Source of the DNA: Beijerinckiaceae bacterium | GTDB lineage: Bacteria; Pseudomonadota; Alphaproteobacteria; Rhizobiales; Beijerinckiaceae | Direction: 5' to 3' | NCBI GenBank assembly: GCA_025458025.1 | Contig: JALOTF010000057.1 | Location: 1-64,000, forward strand | DNA length: 64,000 bases | Shown: positions 25,090-34,226 of the stretch, piece by piece | Position numbering within the stretch: the stretch's first letter is position 1 | Layout of the letters: every line of letters starts with the position of its first letter | The notes under the pieces: model-generated | What the model saw: only the letters and a program-made list of their open reading frames with translations | Told to the model about the DNA's origin: nothing | Databases searched by the model: none | Made by a program: the position numbers and the translations under genes

Positions 25090-26189
25090 TGTATGTCGCG
25101 GTGAAAGGTGGCGAACGCGCCATCGCCAATGCCCATCGCCTGGTCGAACATGAGCGGCGCGGCGATCGGAACGTGCCGGAACTCGGCACGGAGCAGATCG
25201 AGCAGCAATTGAGCCTCGCGGTGGATCGCGTGATGAGTGAGGGCTCGCTTTATGATCGTGGGCTCGCGGCGCTTGCGATCAAGCAGGCGCGCGGCGACCT
25301 CATCGAGGCGATCTTCCTCATCCGCGCCTATCGCACGACCCTGCCGCGCTTCGGCTTCTCGGTGCCGCTCGATACGGCCGATATGGCGATCCGCCGGCGG
25401 ATTTCCTCCACCTACAAGGATCTGCCGGGCGGGCAGGTTCTGGGGCCAACTTTCGATTACACGCATCGACTGCTCGATTTCGCGCTCGCTGCCGAGGGCA
25501 ATCCCGCTCCGCCCGTGACGGCGCCGGTTGATACAGCGGAGCGCTTCCCGCGCGTCACCGATCTCATTGCGCAGGACGATCTCATCGAGCGCAACCCGCC
25601 GGAGAATCCGGGCCAGCCCGTAGGCGATCTCACCCGCGAGCCGCTCGCCTTCCCGGCGGAGCGTGATCTACGCCTCCAGAACCTCGCGCGCGGCGACGAG
25701 GGTTTCCTGCTGGCACTCGGCTATTCCACGCAGCGCGGCTACGGTCGTAACCACCCCTTTGTGGGTGAAATTCGCATGGGCGAGGTGGAAGTCGAGTTCG
25801 ACATTCCCGAACTCGGCCTCATGGCGTCGCTCGGCGAAGTGACGCTCACCGAATGCCAGATGGTGAACCAGTTCAAGGGCTCACTGACCGAGCCTGCGAA
25901 GTTCACACGGGGCTATGGCCTCAGCTTCGGCCATTGCGAGCGCCGGGCGATGAGCATGTCGCTGGTGGATCGCGCCTTGCGGGCCGATGAACTCGGCGAG
26001 GAGCGCACGAGCCCCGCGCAGGACGAGGAATTCGTGCTCTCGCACTCGGATAACATCCAGGCGACCGGTTTCGTCGAGCACCTGAAACTGCCCCATTACG
26101 TCGATTTCCAGGCCGAACTCGCGCTTTTGCGCCAGATGCGCCGCGAACTCGAGACCCGTGCAAGCACCCACCCGGAGGCCGCGGAATGA
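25089..26189 (+). CDS. phnI: C-P lyase core subunit PhnI (nucleosidase-type)
   Basis: The PhnI subunit of 366 aa replaces the base of ATP by the phosphonate, together with PhnG, H and L. Starts MYVAVKGGERAIANAHRL as in the family. Conserved DFDIPELGLMASLGEVTLTECQMVNQF-like and GYGLSFGHCERRAMSMSLVDRAL segments lie at about 235-300. Overlaps phnH by the shared A of TGATG, and phnJ by 4 bp. Confidence 0.96.
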   Translation: MYVAVKGGERAIANAHRLVEHERRGDRNVPELGTEQIEQQLSLAVDRVMSEGSLYDRGLAALAIKQARGDLIEAIFLIRAYRTTLPRFGFSVPLDTADMAIRRRISSTYKDLPGGQVLGPTFDYTHRLLDFALAAEGNPAPPVTAPVDTAERFPRVTDLIAQDDLIERNPPENPGQPVGDLTREPLAFPAERDLRLQNLARGDEGFLLALGYSTQRGYGRNHPFVGEIRMGEVEVEFDIPELGLMASLGEVTLTECQMVNQFKGSLTEPAKFTRGYGLSFGHCERRAMSMSLVDRALRADELGEERTSPAQDEEFVLSHSDNIQATGFVEHLKLPHYVDFQAELALLRQMRRELETRASTHPEAAE

Positions 26190-27079
26190 GCCGGACAGCG
26201 GAAAATTATCGCGGATACAACTTCGCCTATCTCGACGAGCAGACGAAGCGGATGATCCGCCGCGCGATCCTGAAAGCCATCGCCATCCCCGGCTATCAGG
26301 TGCCCTTCGCCAGCCGCGAAATGCCCATGCCCTATGGCTGGGGCACCGGCGGCGTGCAGGTGACGGCGGCGATCCTCGGCCCGTCAGACGTGCTCAAGGT
26401 GATCGATCAGGGCGCGGATGACACGACCAACGCCGTTTCCATCCGCCAGTTCTTCGAGAAGACCGCAGGCGTGGAAACGACCACGGAAACCGAGAAGGCG
26501 ACCGTCATCCAGACCCGCCACCGCATTCCCGAGGCGAAGCTTCAGGGCCATCAGGTGCTGGTCTATCAGGTGCCGATCCCCGAGCCCCTGCGCTTTCTTG
26601 AGCCGCGCGAAACCGAGACCCGCACGCTGCATGCCCTCGCCGAATATGGCCTGATGCATGTCAGGCTATACGAGGATATCGCGCAGCACGGGCATATCGC
26701 GAAGACCTATGCCTATCCGGTGCTCGTGGCGGATCGCTACGTGATGGACCCGTCGCCCATCCCCAAATTCGACAACCCGAAGATGGATGATTGCGCGGCC
26801 CTCCAGCTCTTCGGCGCGGGGCGCGAAAAGCGGATCTACGCCATCCCGCCCTACACGAAAGTGGTCAGCCTCGATTTCGAGGATCACCCCTTCGAGGCAA
26901 CGAAATTCGAGCAGCCCTGCGCGCTGTGTGGCGCGACCGACAGCTATCTCGATGAGGTCATCACCGATGACCAGGGCGGGCGCATGTTCGTCTGCTCCGA
27001 CACCCACCATTGCGAAACCCGCCGCTGCGAAGGCCATGTCGGCCATCTCGGCATGCCCGTGACGGAGGCCGCCGAATGA
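26186..27079 (+). CDS. phnJ: Carbon-phosphorus lyase, radical SAM subunit
   Basis: Cleaves the C-P bond of ribosylated phosphonate to give 5-phosphoribosyl 1,2-cyclic phosphate and a hydrocarbon. The 297-aa protein keeps the unusual iron-sulfur motif CX2CX21CX5C: Cys245, Cys248, Cys270 and Cys276. The N-terminal GYNFAYLDEQTKRMIRRAILKA is characteristic. All key cysteines are present, so the enzyme should be functional. Tight overlaps with phnI and phnK. Confidence 0.97.
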   Translation: MSRTAENYRGYNFAYLDEQTKRMIRRAILKAIAIPGYQVPFASREMPMPYGWGTGGVQVTAAILGPSDVLKVIDQGADDTTNAVSIRQFFEKTAGVETTTETEKATVIQTRHRIPEAKLQGHQVLVYQVPIPEPLRFLEPRETETRTLHALAEYGLMHVRLYEDIAQHGHIAKTYAYPVLVADRYVMDPSPIPKFDNPKMDDCAALQLFGAGREKRIYAIPPYTKVVSLDFEDHPFEATKFEQPCALCGATDSYLDEVITDDQGGRMFVCSDTHHCETRRCEGHVGHLGMPVTEAAE

Positions 27080-27861
27080 CCAACCTTTCCGCTTCCCCGC
27101 TTCTCGTGGCCGAGGGGCTTTCAAAATTCTACGGCTCCCGCATCGGCTGCCGGAACGTCAACTTCGCGCTCCAGCCCGGCGAGGTGCTCGCGATTGTGGG
27201 CGAATCCGGCTCCGGCAAGACGACGCTGCTGAACCTGCTTTCCGGCCAACTCGCGCCGAATGCCGGTGCCGTGCGCTATCGCATGCGCGACGGCGAGACG
27301 AAGAACCTGCTCGACCTCAGTGAGGCCGAGCGCCGTTTTCTGGCCCGCACCGATTGGGGCTTCGTGCATCAGGATGCACGCAATGGCCTGCGGATGGGCG
27401 TTTCCGCCGGGGGCAATATCGGCGAGCGCCTGATGGGCGTGGGCGATCGGCATTACGGTCGCATCCGCGAGACGGCGCGTGGCTGGCTCGACCGCGTGGA
27501 AATCGACACCTCCCGCATCGATGACAAGCCGACCCAGTTCTCCGGCGGCATGCGCCAGCGCCTGCAAATCGCGCGCAATCTCGTGACGCATCCGCGCCTC
27601 GTCTTCATGGATGAGCCCACAGGCGGCCTCGATGTCTCGGTGCAGGCGCGGTTGCTCGATCTCATACGCGGGCTTGTGGCTGATCTCGGCCTCGCGGTGG
27701 TGCTGGTCACGCATGATCTCGCGGTGGCGAGGCTCCTCTCGCATCGCATCCTCGTGATGAAGGACGGCCACGTGATCGAGGCGGGCCTGACGGATCGCGT
27801 CCTCGACGATCCGCAGGAGGCCTACACCCAGCTTCTTGTTTCGTCTGTTCTTGCCGCGTGA
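27076..27861 (+). CDS. phnK: C-P lyase ABC-type ATPase PhnK
   Basis: ABC ATPase of 261 aa that docks on the PhnGHIJ complex rather than on a membrane permease. Walker A is GESGSGKTT, the signature FSGGMRQRLQIARNL, and Walker B LVFMDEPTGGLDV. Its start ATG at 27076 overlaps the phnJ stop (ATGA). The closest relatives outside phn operons are oligopeptide-type ATPases, but context and length fit PhnK. Confidence 0.94.
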   Translation: MTNLSASPLLVAEGLSKFYGSRIGCRNVNFALQPGEVLAIVGESGSGKTTLLNLLSGQLAPNAGAVRYRMRDGETKNLLDLSEAERRFLARTDWGFVHQDARNGLRMGVSAGGNIGERLMGVGDRHYGRIRETARGWLDRVEIDTSRIDDKPTQFSGGMRQRLQIARNLVTHPRLVFMDEPTGGLDVSVQARLLDLIRGLVADLGLAVVLVTHDLAVARLLSHRILVMKDGHVIEAGLTDRVLDDPQEAYTQLLVSSVLAA

Positions 27862-27868
27862 GGCCCCG

Positions 27869-28579
27869 ATGAACCCTGTTCTGCAAGTCTCTGGCCTCTC
27901 CAAGGCGTTTCACCTGCACCTGCATGGCGGCAAGCACCTGCCGGTGGTCGAGGGCGTGGATTTCGTGGTCAACGCGGGCGAATGCGTGGTGCTCGGCGGC
28001 CCCTCGGGCGCGGGCAAATCGTCGATTCTGAAAGCGATCTACGGGAACTATCTCGCGAATTCCGGCGCGATCATCCTCGATGATGGCGAGACGGCGATGG
28101 ATGTCGTCACGGCCTCGCCCGGGGCGATCATCACGTTGCGCCGGCACACCATGGGTTATGTCAGCCAGTTCCTGCGGGTTATTCCGCGCGTGCCGGCGCT
28201 GGAAATCGTCGCAGAAGCCGCGCGCGCCGCCGGCCTTCCCGCGGATGAAGCGCTTGAGCGTGCAGGGCGGCTTCTCGCCCATCTCAACCTGCCGGAACGG
28301 CTCTGGAACCTCCCGCCTGCGACCTTCTCCGGCGGCGAGCAGCAGCGCGTGAATATCGCACGCGGCTTTGCGGGAAATCACCGTTTCCTCATCCTCGATG
28401 AGCCCACGGCATCGCTCGATGCTGTGAACCGCGAAGCTGTCATCGGGCTCATCGCCGAACGCAAGGCACAGGGCACAGCATTCCTCGGCATCTTCCATGA
28501 TACGGAAGTGCGCGAGCGCGTGGCCGATCGCATCATCGACGTGACGCGCTTTTCGCCCGCGAAGGAGATCGCCGCATGA
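27869..28579 (+). CDS. phnL: C-P lyase ABC-type ATPase PhnL
   Basis: Second soluble ABC ATPase of the lyase system, 236 aa. Walker A is GPSGAGKSS, the signature is [14 protein letters not shown], and Walker B is [12 protein letters not shown]. PhnL is required with PhnGHI for the first step on ATP. The start at 27869 ([21 protein letters not shown]) follows phnK by 7 bp. It overlaps the acetyltransferase gene by 4 bp. Confidence 0.94.
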   Translation: MNPVLQVSGLSKAFHLHLHGGKHLPVVEGVDFVVNAGECVVLGGPSGAGKSSILKAIYGNYLANSGAIILDDGETAMDVVTASPGAIITLRRHTMGYVSQFLRVIPRVPALEIVAEAARAAGLPADEALERAGRLLAHLNLPERLWNLPPATFSGGEQQRVNIARGFAGNHRFLILDEPTASLDAVNREAVIGLIAERKAQGTAFLGIFHDTEVRERVADRIIDVTRFSPAKEIAA

Positions 28580-29235
28580 GCGCCGAAATCCAGCCCATCC
28601 GCAAGACGAAGCTTTCCGAAACACCTCTCATTCACCCGACCGCCGATATGCGCAACACCGCCCTCGGCCGCTACACCGAGATCTACGAGCGCTGTTCGAT
28701 CAGCGACAGCACCATCGGCGATTATTCCTATGTGGTCCGCGATGGCGAGATTTGGTGCGCGACCATCGGCAAGTTCGTGAACATCGCCTCACATGCCCGC
28801 ATCAACGCGCCAAACCACCCGACCTGGCGCGCGACGCTCCACCACTTCACTTATCGCGCCGAAAATTACTGGGCCGATGCCGAGGCAGAGGCCGAATTCT
28901 TTGACTGGCGGCGCGAGAACGCCGTGACCATCGGCCACGATGTCTGGCTCGGCCATGGCGTCACGATCCTGCCGGGCGTGACGGTCGGCAATGGCGCGGT
29001 GATCGGCGCCGGCGCGGTCGTGAGCCGCGATGTCGAACCCTACACGATTGTCGCCGGCGTGCCCGCCAAGCCGATCCGCCGTCGCTTTCCAGAAGACATC
29101 GCCGCCCGGCTCGAAAAACTGGGCTGGTGGGACTGGAGCCATGTGCGCCTGCGCGCGGCCCTGAACGATTTCCGCACACTCTCCATCGAGGCCTTCCTCG
29201 ATGCTTACGAAAACCAGCCTCGCGAGGTCACCTGA
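28576..29235 (+). CDS. Phosphonate-operon hexapeptide-repeat acetyltransferase
   Basis: A 219-aa left-handed beta-helix protein of the DapH/LacA fold. Hexapeptide repeats run at about 27-75 and again at about 115-150 ([37 protein letters not shown]). A subfamily of this kind is found specifically in phn operons of Proteobacteria, and may acetylate aminophosphonates, the job done by the unrelated PhnO in E. coli. Substrate unproven. Both ends overlap neighbours by the ATGA pattern, so it is an integral operon member. Confidence 0.9.
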   Translation: MSAEIQPIRKTKLSETPLIHPTADMRNTALGRYTEIYERCSISDSTIGDYSYVVRDGEIWCATIGKFVNIASHARINAPNHPTWRATLHHFTYRAENYWADAEAEAEFFDWRRENAVTIGHDVWLGHGVTILPGVTVGNGAVIGAGAVVSRDVEPYTIVAGVPAKPIRRRFPEDIAARLEKLGWWDWSHVRLRAALNDFRTLSIEAFLDAYENQPREVT

Positions 29236-30377
29236 TGAGCGAACCGATCGTTTTCTCCAACGCGGTGATCGTCACGGCGGAGCACCAGTTCCGGGGCTAT
29301 GTGGTGATCCATCAGGGCCGCATCGTCGAAATCGGCGAGGGGCGCGCACCGGAAGTTGGCGTCGATTTCGGTGGCGATTTCCTGCTGCCCGGCCTTGTGG
29401 AACTGCACACGGATCATCTCGAAGTGCATTTCATGCCGCGCCCCAAGGTGGAATGGCCGGCGGTATCTGCCGTGCTCGCACATGATGCGCAGGTGATCGG
29501 CGCGGGCATCACCACGGTGTTCGATGCCCTGCGTGTTGGGAACGATTACGACGATGAGAAATTCGGCGCGCGCATGAAGAAACTCGCCGAGGCCATCGCT
29601 GCTGCGAAAGGGCAAGCTCTAACGCGCGCCGAGCACTTCGTGCATCTCAGGTGCGAAATCTCCTGCGCGGACGTTGTCGAGGAGATGCAGCCCTTCCTCA
29701 CCGATCCGCAATTGAAGCTGGTTTCGGTGATGGATCATACGCCGGGCCAGCGGCAATTCACGGATGTTTTGAAGTGGAAGACCTATTACGCAGGCAAGCG
29801 CGGCGCCACCGAAGCCGAGATGAACGAGCGCATTAACCGCCGCCGGGCGATCCACGCGCAATTCGCCGATGCCAATCGCCGCGCCATCGTCGATCTCTGC
29901 CAGAGCCATGGCGTGACGCTCGCGAGCCACGATGATGCAACCCTCGAACATGTCGAGGAAGCGGTGGCCGATGGCATGCATATCGCCGAGTTCCCCACGA
30001 CAGTGGAGGCAGCGGCAGCCTCGCATGAGGCCGGCCTCAAGGTGCTGATGGGCGCTCCGAACGTGGTGCGCGGGGGCTCGCATTCCGGCAACGTCAGCGC
30101 CCGTGCACTGGCTGAGGAAGGCGTGCTCGATGTGCTCTCCTCGGATTATGTGCCAACGAGCCTGCTGATGGGCGCTTTCGCGCTGGCGGATGTTGCTGCG
30201 ATGGGCGGCCTGCCGGGTGCCATCCGGCTCGTGAGCAAGAACCCCGCGGATGCCGCAGGTCTCACGGATCGCGGCGAGATCGCGCTTGGAAAACGGGCCG
30301 ACCTGATCCGCGTGGATGCCGCCAGCGGCCAGCCGGTTCTGCGCGCAGCGTGGCGTGAGGGGCGCCGGGTCTCATGA
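29235..30377 (+). CDS. phnM: Alpha-D-ribose 1-methylphosphonate 5-triphosphate diphosphatase
   Basis: Amidohydrolase-superfamily enzyme of 380 aa that removes pyrophosphate from the 5-triphosphate intermediate before PhnJ acts. The metal motif HTDHLEVH (near residue 60) and the later ASHDDAT (near 235) and SSDYVPTSLL segments match PhnM. The chosen ATG at 29235 overlaps the previous stop; the longer upstream frame is not PhnM-like. Confidence 0.95.
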   Translation: MSEPIVFSNAVIVTAEHQFRGYVVIHQGRIVEIGEGRAPEVGVDFGGDFLLPGLVELHTDHLEVHFMPRPKVEWPAVSAVLAHDAQVIGAGITTVFDALRVGNDYDDEKFGARMKKLAEAIAAAKGQALTRAEHFVHLRCEISCADVVEEMQPFLTDPQLKLVSVMDHTPGQRQFTDVLKWKTYYAGKRGATEAEMNERINRRRAIHAQFADANRRAIVDLCQSHGVTLASHDDATLEHVEEAVADGMHIAEFPTTVEAAAASHEAGLKVLMGAPNVVRGGSHSGNVSARALAEEGVLDVLSSDYVPTSLLMGAFALADVAAMGGLPGAIRLVSKNPADAAGLTDRGEIALGKRADLIRVDAASGQPVLRAAWREGRRVS

Positions 30378-30943
30378 GCCGCACGGGCCTCTTCATCGCC
30401 GTGGTCGGCCCAAGCGGCGCGGGGAAGGATACCATCCTCGCGCGACTGAAATCGCTGCTGCCCGCGCGCCATTTTGTCTTTCCGTCACGCATCATCTCGC
30501 GACCGGCGGATCACAACGAGGCAAGCCTTTTTCTTGCGGCGGAGGAATTCCCCGCAGCACGTGAGCGTGGTGAATTCCTGATCGATTGGGAAGCGCATGG
30601 CCTCGCCTATGCCATTCCGGCCTCTGCACGACAGGATCTCGAACAGGGCCGGCACGTCATCGCCAATCTTTCCCGCGCCGTACCCCAGCTCCTGCGGATG
30701 AAGGGGCTTCCCGTGCTGGTCGTGCATGTCACGGCACGGGCTGAAGTGCTGGAGCAGCGCCTTCGTCTGCGCGGTCGCGAATTCGACACCGATCAGCAAG
30801 CTCGGCTCGCGCGCGGTGACGCACTCGACCGGGATGTGGAAGCCGATATCCGCATCGAGAACAATGGCGCGGTTGAAACCGCCGTGAGCGCCCTCATGGA
30901 TGCGCTGATGCCGCTGGCGGCCCGGGAGCCGCTTTCCGCATGA
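30374..30943 (+). CDS. phnN: Ribose 1,5-bisphosphate phosphokinase
   Basis: A 189-aa kinase with a guanylate-kinase-like fold; the P-loop GPSGAGKD lies at residues 12-19. It turns ribose 1,5-bisphosphate into PRPP, returning the ribosyl carrier of the C-P lyase pathway to nucleotide metabolism. Overlaps phnM and the next gene by 4 bp each. Confidence 0.94.
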   Translation: MSRTGLFIAVVGPSGAGKDTILARLKSLLPARHFVFPSRIISRPADHNEASLFLAAEEFPAARERGEFLIDWEAHGLAYAIPASARQDLEQGRHVIANLSRAVPQLLRMKGLPVLVVHVTARAEVLEQRLRLRGREFDTDQQARLARGDALDRDVEADIRIENNGAVETAVSALMDALMPLAAREPLSA

Positions 30944-31650
30944 TCCCCGAGCCGCGCTTTGCGATCTATCTCGCGCCGGAGCCGCATGAGGCGCTCTGGC
31001 AATTTGGCTCTGCGTGGCTGGGTTATGATGCCGAGACGCGGGCAGACCTTCGCCAGCCGTGTCTGGCAGGTGTCGCGCCCGAAGCCTTGCGCGAGGCGAC
31101 CGCTCATCCCCGTCTCTACGGGCTGCATATCACGCTGAAAGCGCCGTTCCGGCTGGTTGACGGTTTCTCCGTGACGGAACTCGAACATGTGGTCGAGGAT
31201 CTAGCGCGCAGGCATGATCCCTTCGGCCCCTTCCAGCTGGTGCTGGAGGCACGGAAGGCCGGCGAGAACGAGATTTTCCTCTGCCTCGCGCCTGCCGAAC
31301 AACAGGTGGCCCTGCACCGGCTTGAAGCGGATGCGGTGGTCGCTCTCGATTCCTTCCGAGCACCTCTCACGCCGGCCGAGATGGCGCGACGCAAGCCGGA
31401 TCGCCTGGGGCGGAGGGAACGCGCCTACCTCGAAAGCTATGGCTATCCGCATGTGCTGGATGCATTCCGGCCGCATATCTCGCTGACCGGCCCGATTTCA
31501 CCCGATGCGCCACTGCGCGATGCCCTGGCTGAACGGCTTGCCGCCGAGCCGGAACTCCTGCGCCTGTCCATCCACTCGATGCTGCTTTTCGAGCAGCCCG
31601 AACCGGGTGCGCGGTTTCACATCCGCCAACGGTACCTGCTCGGGGCGTGA
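30940..31650 (+). CDS. 2H-phosphoesterase-like phosphonate-operon protein (DUF1045)
   Basis: A 236-aa protein with two HxS/T motifs: HITLKAPF at 63-70 and HISLTGPI at 179-186, the signature of 2H phosphoesterases that act on cyclic phosphates or RNA ends. This family is a regular but uncharacterised member of alphaproteobacterial phn operons. phnP, whose product opens the 1,2-cyclic phosphate made by PhnJ, is absent from this operon. This protein is a natural candidate for that step (inference). Last gene of the operon; the next genes converge on it. Confidence 0.88.
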   Translation: MIPEPRFAIYLAPEPHEALWQFGSAWLGYDAETRADLRQPCLAGVAPEALREATAHPRLYGLHITLKAPFRLVDGFSVTELEHVVEDLARRHDPFGPFQLVLEARKAGENEIFLCLAPAEQQVALHRLEADAVVALDSFRAPLTPAEMARRKPDRLGRRERAYLESYGYPHVLDAFRPHISLTGPISPDAPLRDALAERLAAEPELLRLSIHSMLLFEQPEPGARFHIRQRYLLGA

Positions 31651-31659
31651 GCCGAGCCC

Positions 31660-32724
31660 TCACAGGAACGGGATCAATTGGGCGGCCTGCTTTTCGGCAG
31701 GCGCGACCATGTGGCGCTTCCGGTCGATCGTCTCGACCATGACATCCCGGAACTGGCCGATCGCCGCCGACCAATCATAGCGCCGGGCGAGCGGAACGCA
31801 TTCGGCACGGTCGCAGGAGATGGCTGCCAGCGCCGCGATCCGCAGATCCTCGGAGAGAATGCCGGCGCGCGTGCCGCCGATCACATCCACCGGTCCCATC
31901 ACCGGATAGGCCGCGACCGGAAGTCCCGAGGCAAGAGCCTCAAGGATCACCACGCCGAACGTGTCGGTTCGGCTGGGAAAGACAAACACATCCGCCTGAC
32001 GATAGATTTCGGCGAGTTCCGGCCCGGTCTTCGCGCCGAGGAAGATCGCATCCGGGAAACGGGTCGCGAGTTCCGCGCGCTGCGGGCCATCGCCCATGAT
32101 CACCTTGGTGCCCGGAAGGTCGAGGCTCAGAAAGGCTTCGAGGTTCTTCTCGACTGCGACACGACCCACATTGAGAAAAACCGGCCGCGGCCATGGCGCG
32201 GTCGATTCCGTGCGCGGGGCATAGAGCGAAAGATCAACCCCGCGCGACCAGCGGCGCATGGGGCCGAAGCCCTTGGCGCGCAATTCCGCTTCTAGCGACG
32301 GCGTGGAAACGAGAATGGCATCCGCCGCATTGTGGAACCAGCGCAAGGCGGCATAACTCACCCGCTCCGGAACGGGCGCGCGCGCCGCAAGATATTCCGG
32401 GAACCGGGTGTGGTAGCTCGTGGTGAGCGGCAGGCCTTCGCGCAGCGCCATCTGTCGGGCCGCGAAGCCGATCGGCCCCTCGGTCGCGACATGGATGATA
32501 TCGGGCTCAATCCGGCGGTATTCCTGCGCAAAGGAGCCGGGCCGCAGCATGGCCAGCCGGATTTCCGGGTAGCCCGGCATGGGCAGCGTGGGAAAACGAT
32601 CGGGTGTCACGAAATGAAGGTCCAGCCCCATTCCCGGCCCGAGATCACGCAGCTTCTGGAGCGTGCGCACAACGCCGTTGATCTGCGGCTCCCAGGCATC
32701 ACTGGCGACGAGCACGCGCATCAT
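31660..32724 (-). CDS. GT4 glycosyltransferase, Agt-like diacylglycerol glycosyltransferase
   Basis: GT-B glycosyltransferase of 354 aa. The N-terminal acceptor domain has ASDAWEPQINGVVRTLQ and TSYHTRFPEYL. The C-terminal donor domain has VGRVAVEKNLEAFL and the E-x7-E-type segment DTFGVVILEALASGLP. In alphaproteobacteria a gene of this kind paired with plcP (Agt) makes glucosyl- and glucuronosyl-diacylglycerol under phosphate starvation. It overlaps the PlcP-like gene by 4 bp and is convergent with the phn operon. Annotation as a generic mannosyltransferase is possible; context favours lipid glycosylation. Confidence 0.82.
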   Translation of the reverse strand: MMRVLVASDAWEPQINGVVRTLQKLRDLGPGMGLDLHFVTPDRFPTLPMPGYPEIRLAMLRPGSFAQEYRRIEPDIIHVATEGPIGFAARQMALREGLPLTTSYHTRFPEYLAARAPVPERVSYAALRWFHNAADAILVSTPSLEAELRAKGFGPMRRWSRGVDLSLYAPRTESTAPWPRPVFLNVGRVAVEKNLEAFLSLDLPGTKVIMGDGPQRAELATRFPDAIFLGAKTGPELAEIYRQADVFVFPSRTDTFGVVILEALASGLPVAAYPVMGPVDVIGGTRAGILSEDLRIAALAAISCDRAECVPLARRYDWSAAIGQFRDVMVETIDRKRHMVAPAEKQAAQLIPFL

Positions 32725-33530
32725 GCGGCCCGCGAGACAGGTGCGGGCATCGGAACCGCCTTTGGCGCTTCTTCCGCGCGCAGATCGTCAACGAAACGAA
32801 TGATCCGGAAGGTGCCGTCGTAGCTCTCGGCAAGAGCGGTGCAGCTTTCCACCCAATCCCCGCAATTCATGTAGCGGATACCCTCGATCTCGCGATCGGC
32901 GGCATGGTGGATATGCCCGCAGATGACACCCGCCGCGCCATGCGTGCGCGCCTCTGCCGCGAGGAAGGTCTCGAAATTGCCGATATAGCTGACCGCGTTC
33001 TTAACCTTCAGCTTCGCCCAGGCCGAGAGTGACCAGTATGGTAGGCCAAGCCGGCGCCGCGCATGGTTCAAGATGCGGTTGCTCCAGAGCGCGAACTCAT
33101 AGGCCCAGTCTCCGAGATGGGCGAGCCAGCGCGCATGGGCCACCACAACGTCGAACTCATCGCCATGCATCACGAGATAATCGCGCCCATCCGCTCCGCG
33201 ATGGATCGCACGCTCGGCGATCTCGATGCTGCCGAAATTCAGCCCCAGATAATCGCGCAGGAATTCATCGTGGTTGCCGGGAATGTAGATGAGCCGCGCG
33301 CCCTTGCGCACCTTGCGCAGGAGCTTCTGCACCACGTCGTTCTGTTCCTGTGGCCAATACCAGCCGCTCTTCAGCCGCCAGCCATCAACGATATCGCCCA
33401 CGAGGAAGATGGTATCCGCCTCATAACGGCGGAGGAATTCCAGCAGCAGCCGCGCCTGGCACCCGGTCGTGCCGAGATGCAGATCGGAGAGGAACAGCGT
33501 GCGCAGGCGGATCGGTTCAGGTTCGGCCAT
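32721..33530 (-). CDS. plcP: PlcP-type metallophosphoesterase (phospholipase C for lipid remodelling)
   Basis: A calcineurin-like phosphoesterase of 269 aa with metal motifs DLHLG (16-20), GDIVD (45-49), GNHDE (85-89), an HGDEFD motif and GHIHHA near the C-terminus. The YWPQEQNDVVQKLLRKVRKGARLIY and YWSLSAWAKLKVKNAVSYIG regions resemble PlcP of rhizobia, which releases diacylglycerol from phospholipids in low phosphate. Automatic pipelines often call it UDP-2,3-diacylglucosamine diphosphatase (LpxH). The start at 33530 has a GGGAGA SD. The adjacent glycosyltransferase and phn genes support the PlcP role. Confidence 0.82.
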   Translation of the reverse strand: MAEPEPIRLRTLFLSDLHLGTTGCQARLLLEFLRRYEADTIFLVGDIVDGWRLKSGWYWPQEQNDVVQKLLRKVRKGARLIYIPGNHDEFLRDYLGLNFGSIEIAERAIHRGADGRDYLVMHGDEFDVVVAHARWLAHLGDWAYEFALWSNRILNHARRRLGLPYWSLSAWAKLKVKNAVSYIGNFETFLAAEARTHGAAGVICGHIHHAADREIEGIRYMNCGDWVESCTALAESYDGTFRIIRFVDDLRAEEAPKAVPMPAPVSRAA

Positions 33531-33569
33531 GAGGTCTCCCTTCTGGCTCGAAGGGCATCGCATGGTTCT

Positions 33570-33587
33570 GCGACGCTGCCGTGACAG
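33570..33587 (-). promoter_or_regulatory. Pho-box-like site upstream of plcP
   Basis: On the minus strand CTGTCAC (33587-33581), 4 bp, then GCGTCGC (33576-33570). The first half fits the PhoB consensus well and the second moderately, about 40 bp before the plcP start. Confidence 0.45.
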
Positions 33588-33746
33588 TCGGGCTGAAAGG
33601 GCGTCAACAGGGCAGGGTGGAAAGAACCGTTTGCCCCGATGTCATTGCACTGACCGACCGTGCTTCGGGCCTTGCATCAAAGGCGAGAATTCTGCTCACA
33701 CGGCCATCCAAGCAGTCCACAAGGGCTGCTTATCTGACAGGTCCGA

Positions 33747-34226
33747 TCAATAGAACGCGACCTCGCGGATCTCGATTTCGGCTTCATGGTCGCGCCCATA
33801 GGCCACGATGCCAATGGACCTGAGGCTTTCGGCTGTTGCAATCGCGCCGGGCATTGACCCCGAGGCCATGAAGCTGGCGAGAGGCAAATGAACCTCGTTC
33901 CATTCCGTTCCAACCTCGAAGCCGGCCTGATAATACTGCCAGGGAAGGCGCGTTGCAGCGTTACGCAGGTGGACGAAGTAACGCTGCCGATTGCCGCGCA
34001 CAACCAGCCGCACACCCTCGATGTCTGCCGGCGGCGGGGCGGGCAGGTCCATGCGGATCTGAATGAAGCCCCCGTTATTCGCGATGCTCACTTTGCCCGT
34101 CATGCGGGCATGGACGCGCGCACTGTCCGACACGAATTCGACGCGGCCGCTAGAGACTCCGCCCATGACGGCATCCGTGAAGAAGCGCCATCGCGTGCCG
34201 GGCGTGCCCGAAAAGGTCTCCATCAT
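33747..34226 (-). CDS. CIA30-domain protein
   Basis: About 159 aa from a double ATG at 34226 (MMETFSGTPGTRWRFFTDAVMGGVSSG). The WRFFTDAVMGGVSSG start, NNGGFIQIRMDL, GNRQRYFVHLRN and the ending EIEIREVAFY match the CIA30 family, named after the complex I assembly factor; bacterial members form a beta-sandwich and have no known enzymatic role. The frame extends to 34376 but that part has no homology-like character. Stands alone. Confidence 0.8.
   Translation of the reverse strand: MMETFSGTPGTRWRFFTDAVMGGVSSGRVEFVSDSARVHARMTGKVSIANNGGFIQIRMDLPAPPPADIEGVRLVVRGNRQRYFVHLRNAATRLPWQYYQAGFEVGTEWNEVHLPLASFMASGSMPGAIATAESLRSIGIVAYGRDHEAEIEIREVAFY

Noticed and set aside
32721-33530. Annotation as lipid A enzyme LpxH
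   Set aside because: The metal motifs alone would allow it, but pairing with a GT4 glycosyltransferase, position next to phn genes and the PlcP-like internal segments favour phospholipase C for lipid remodelling.
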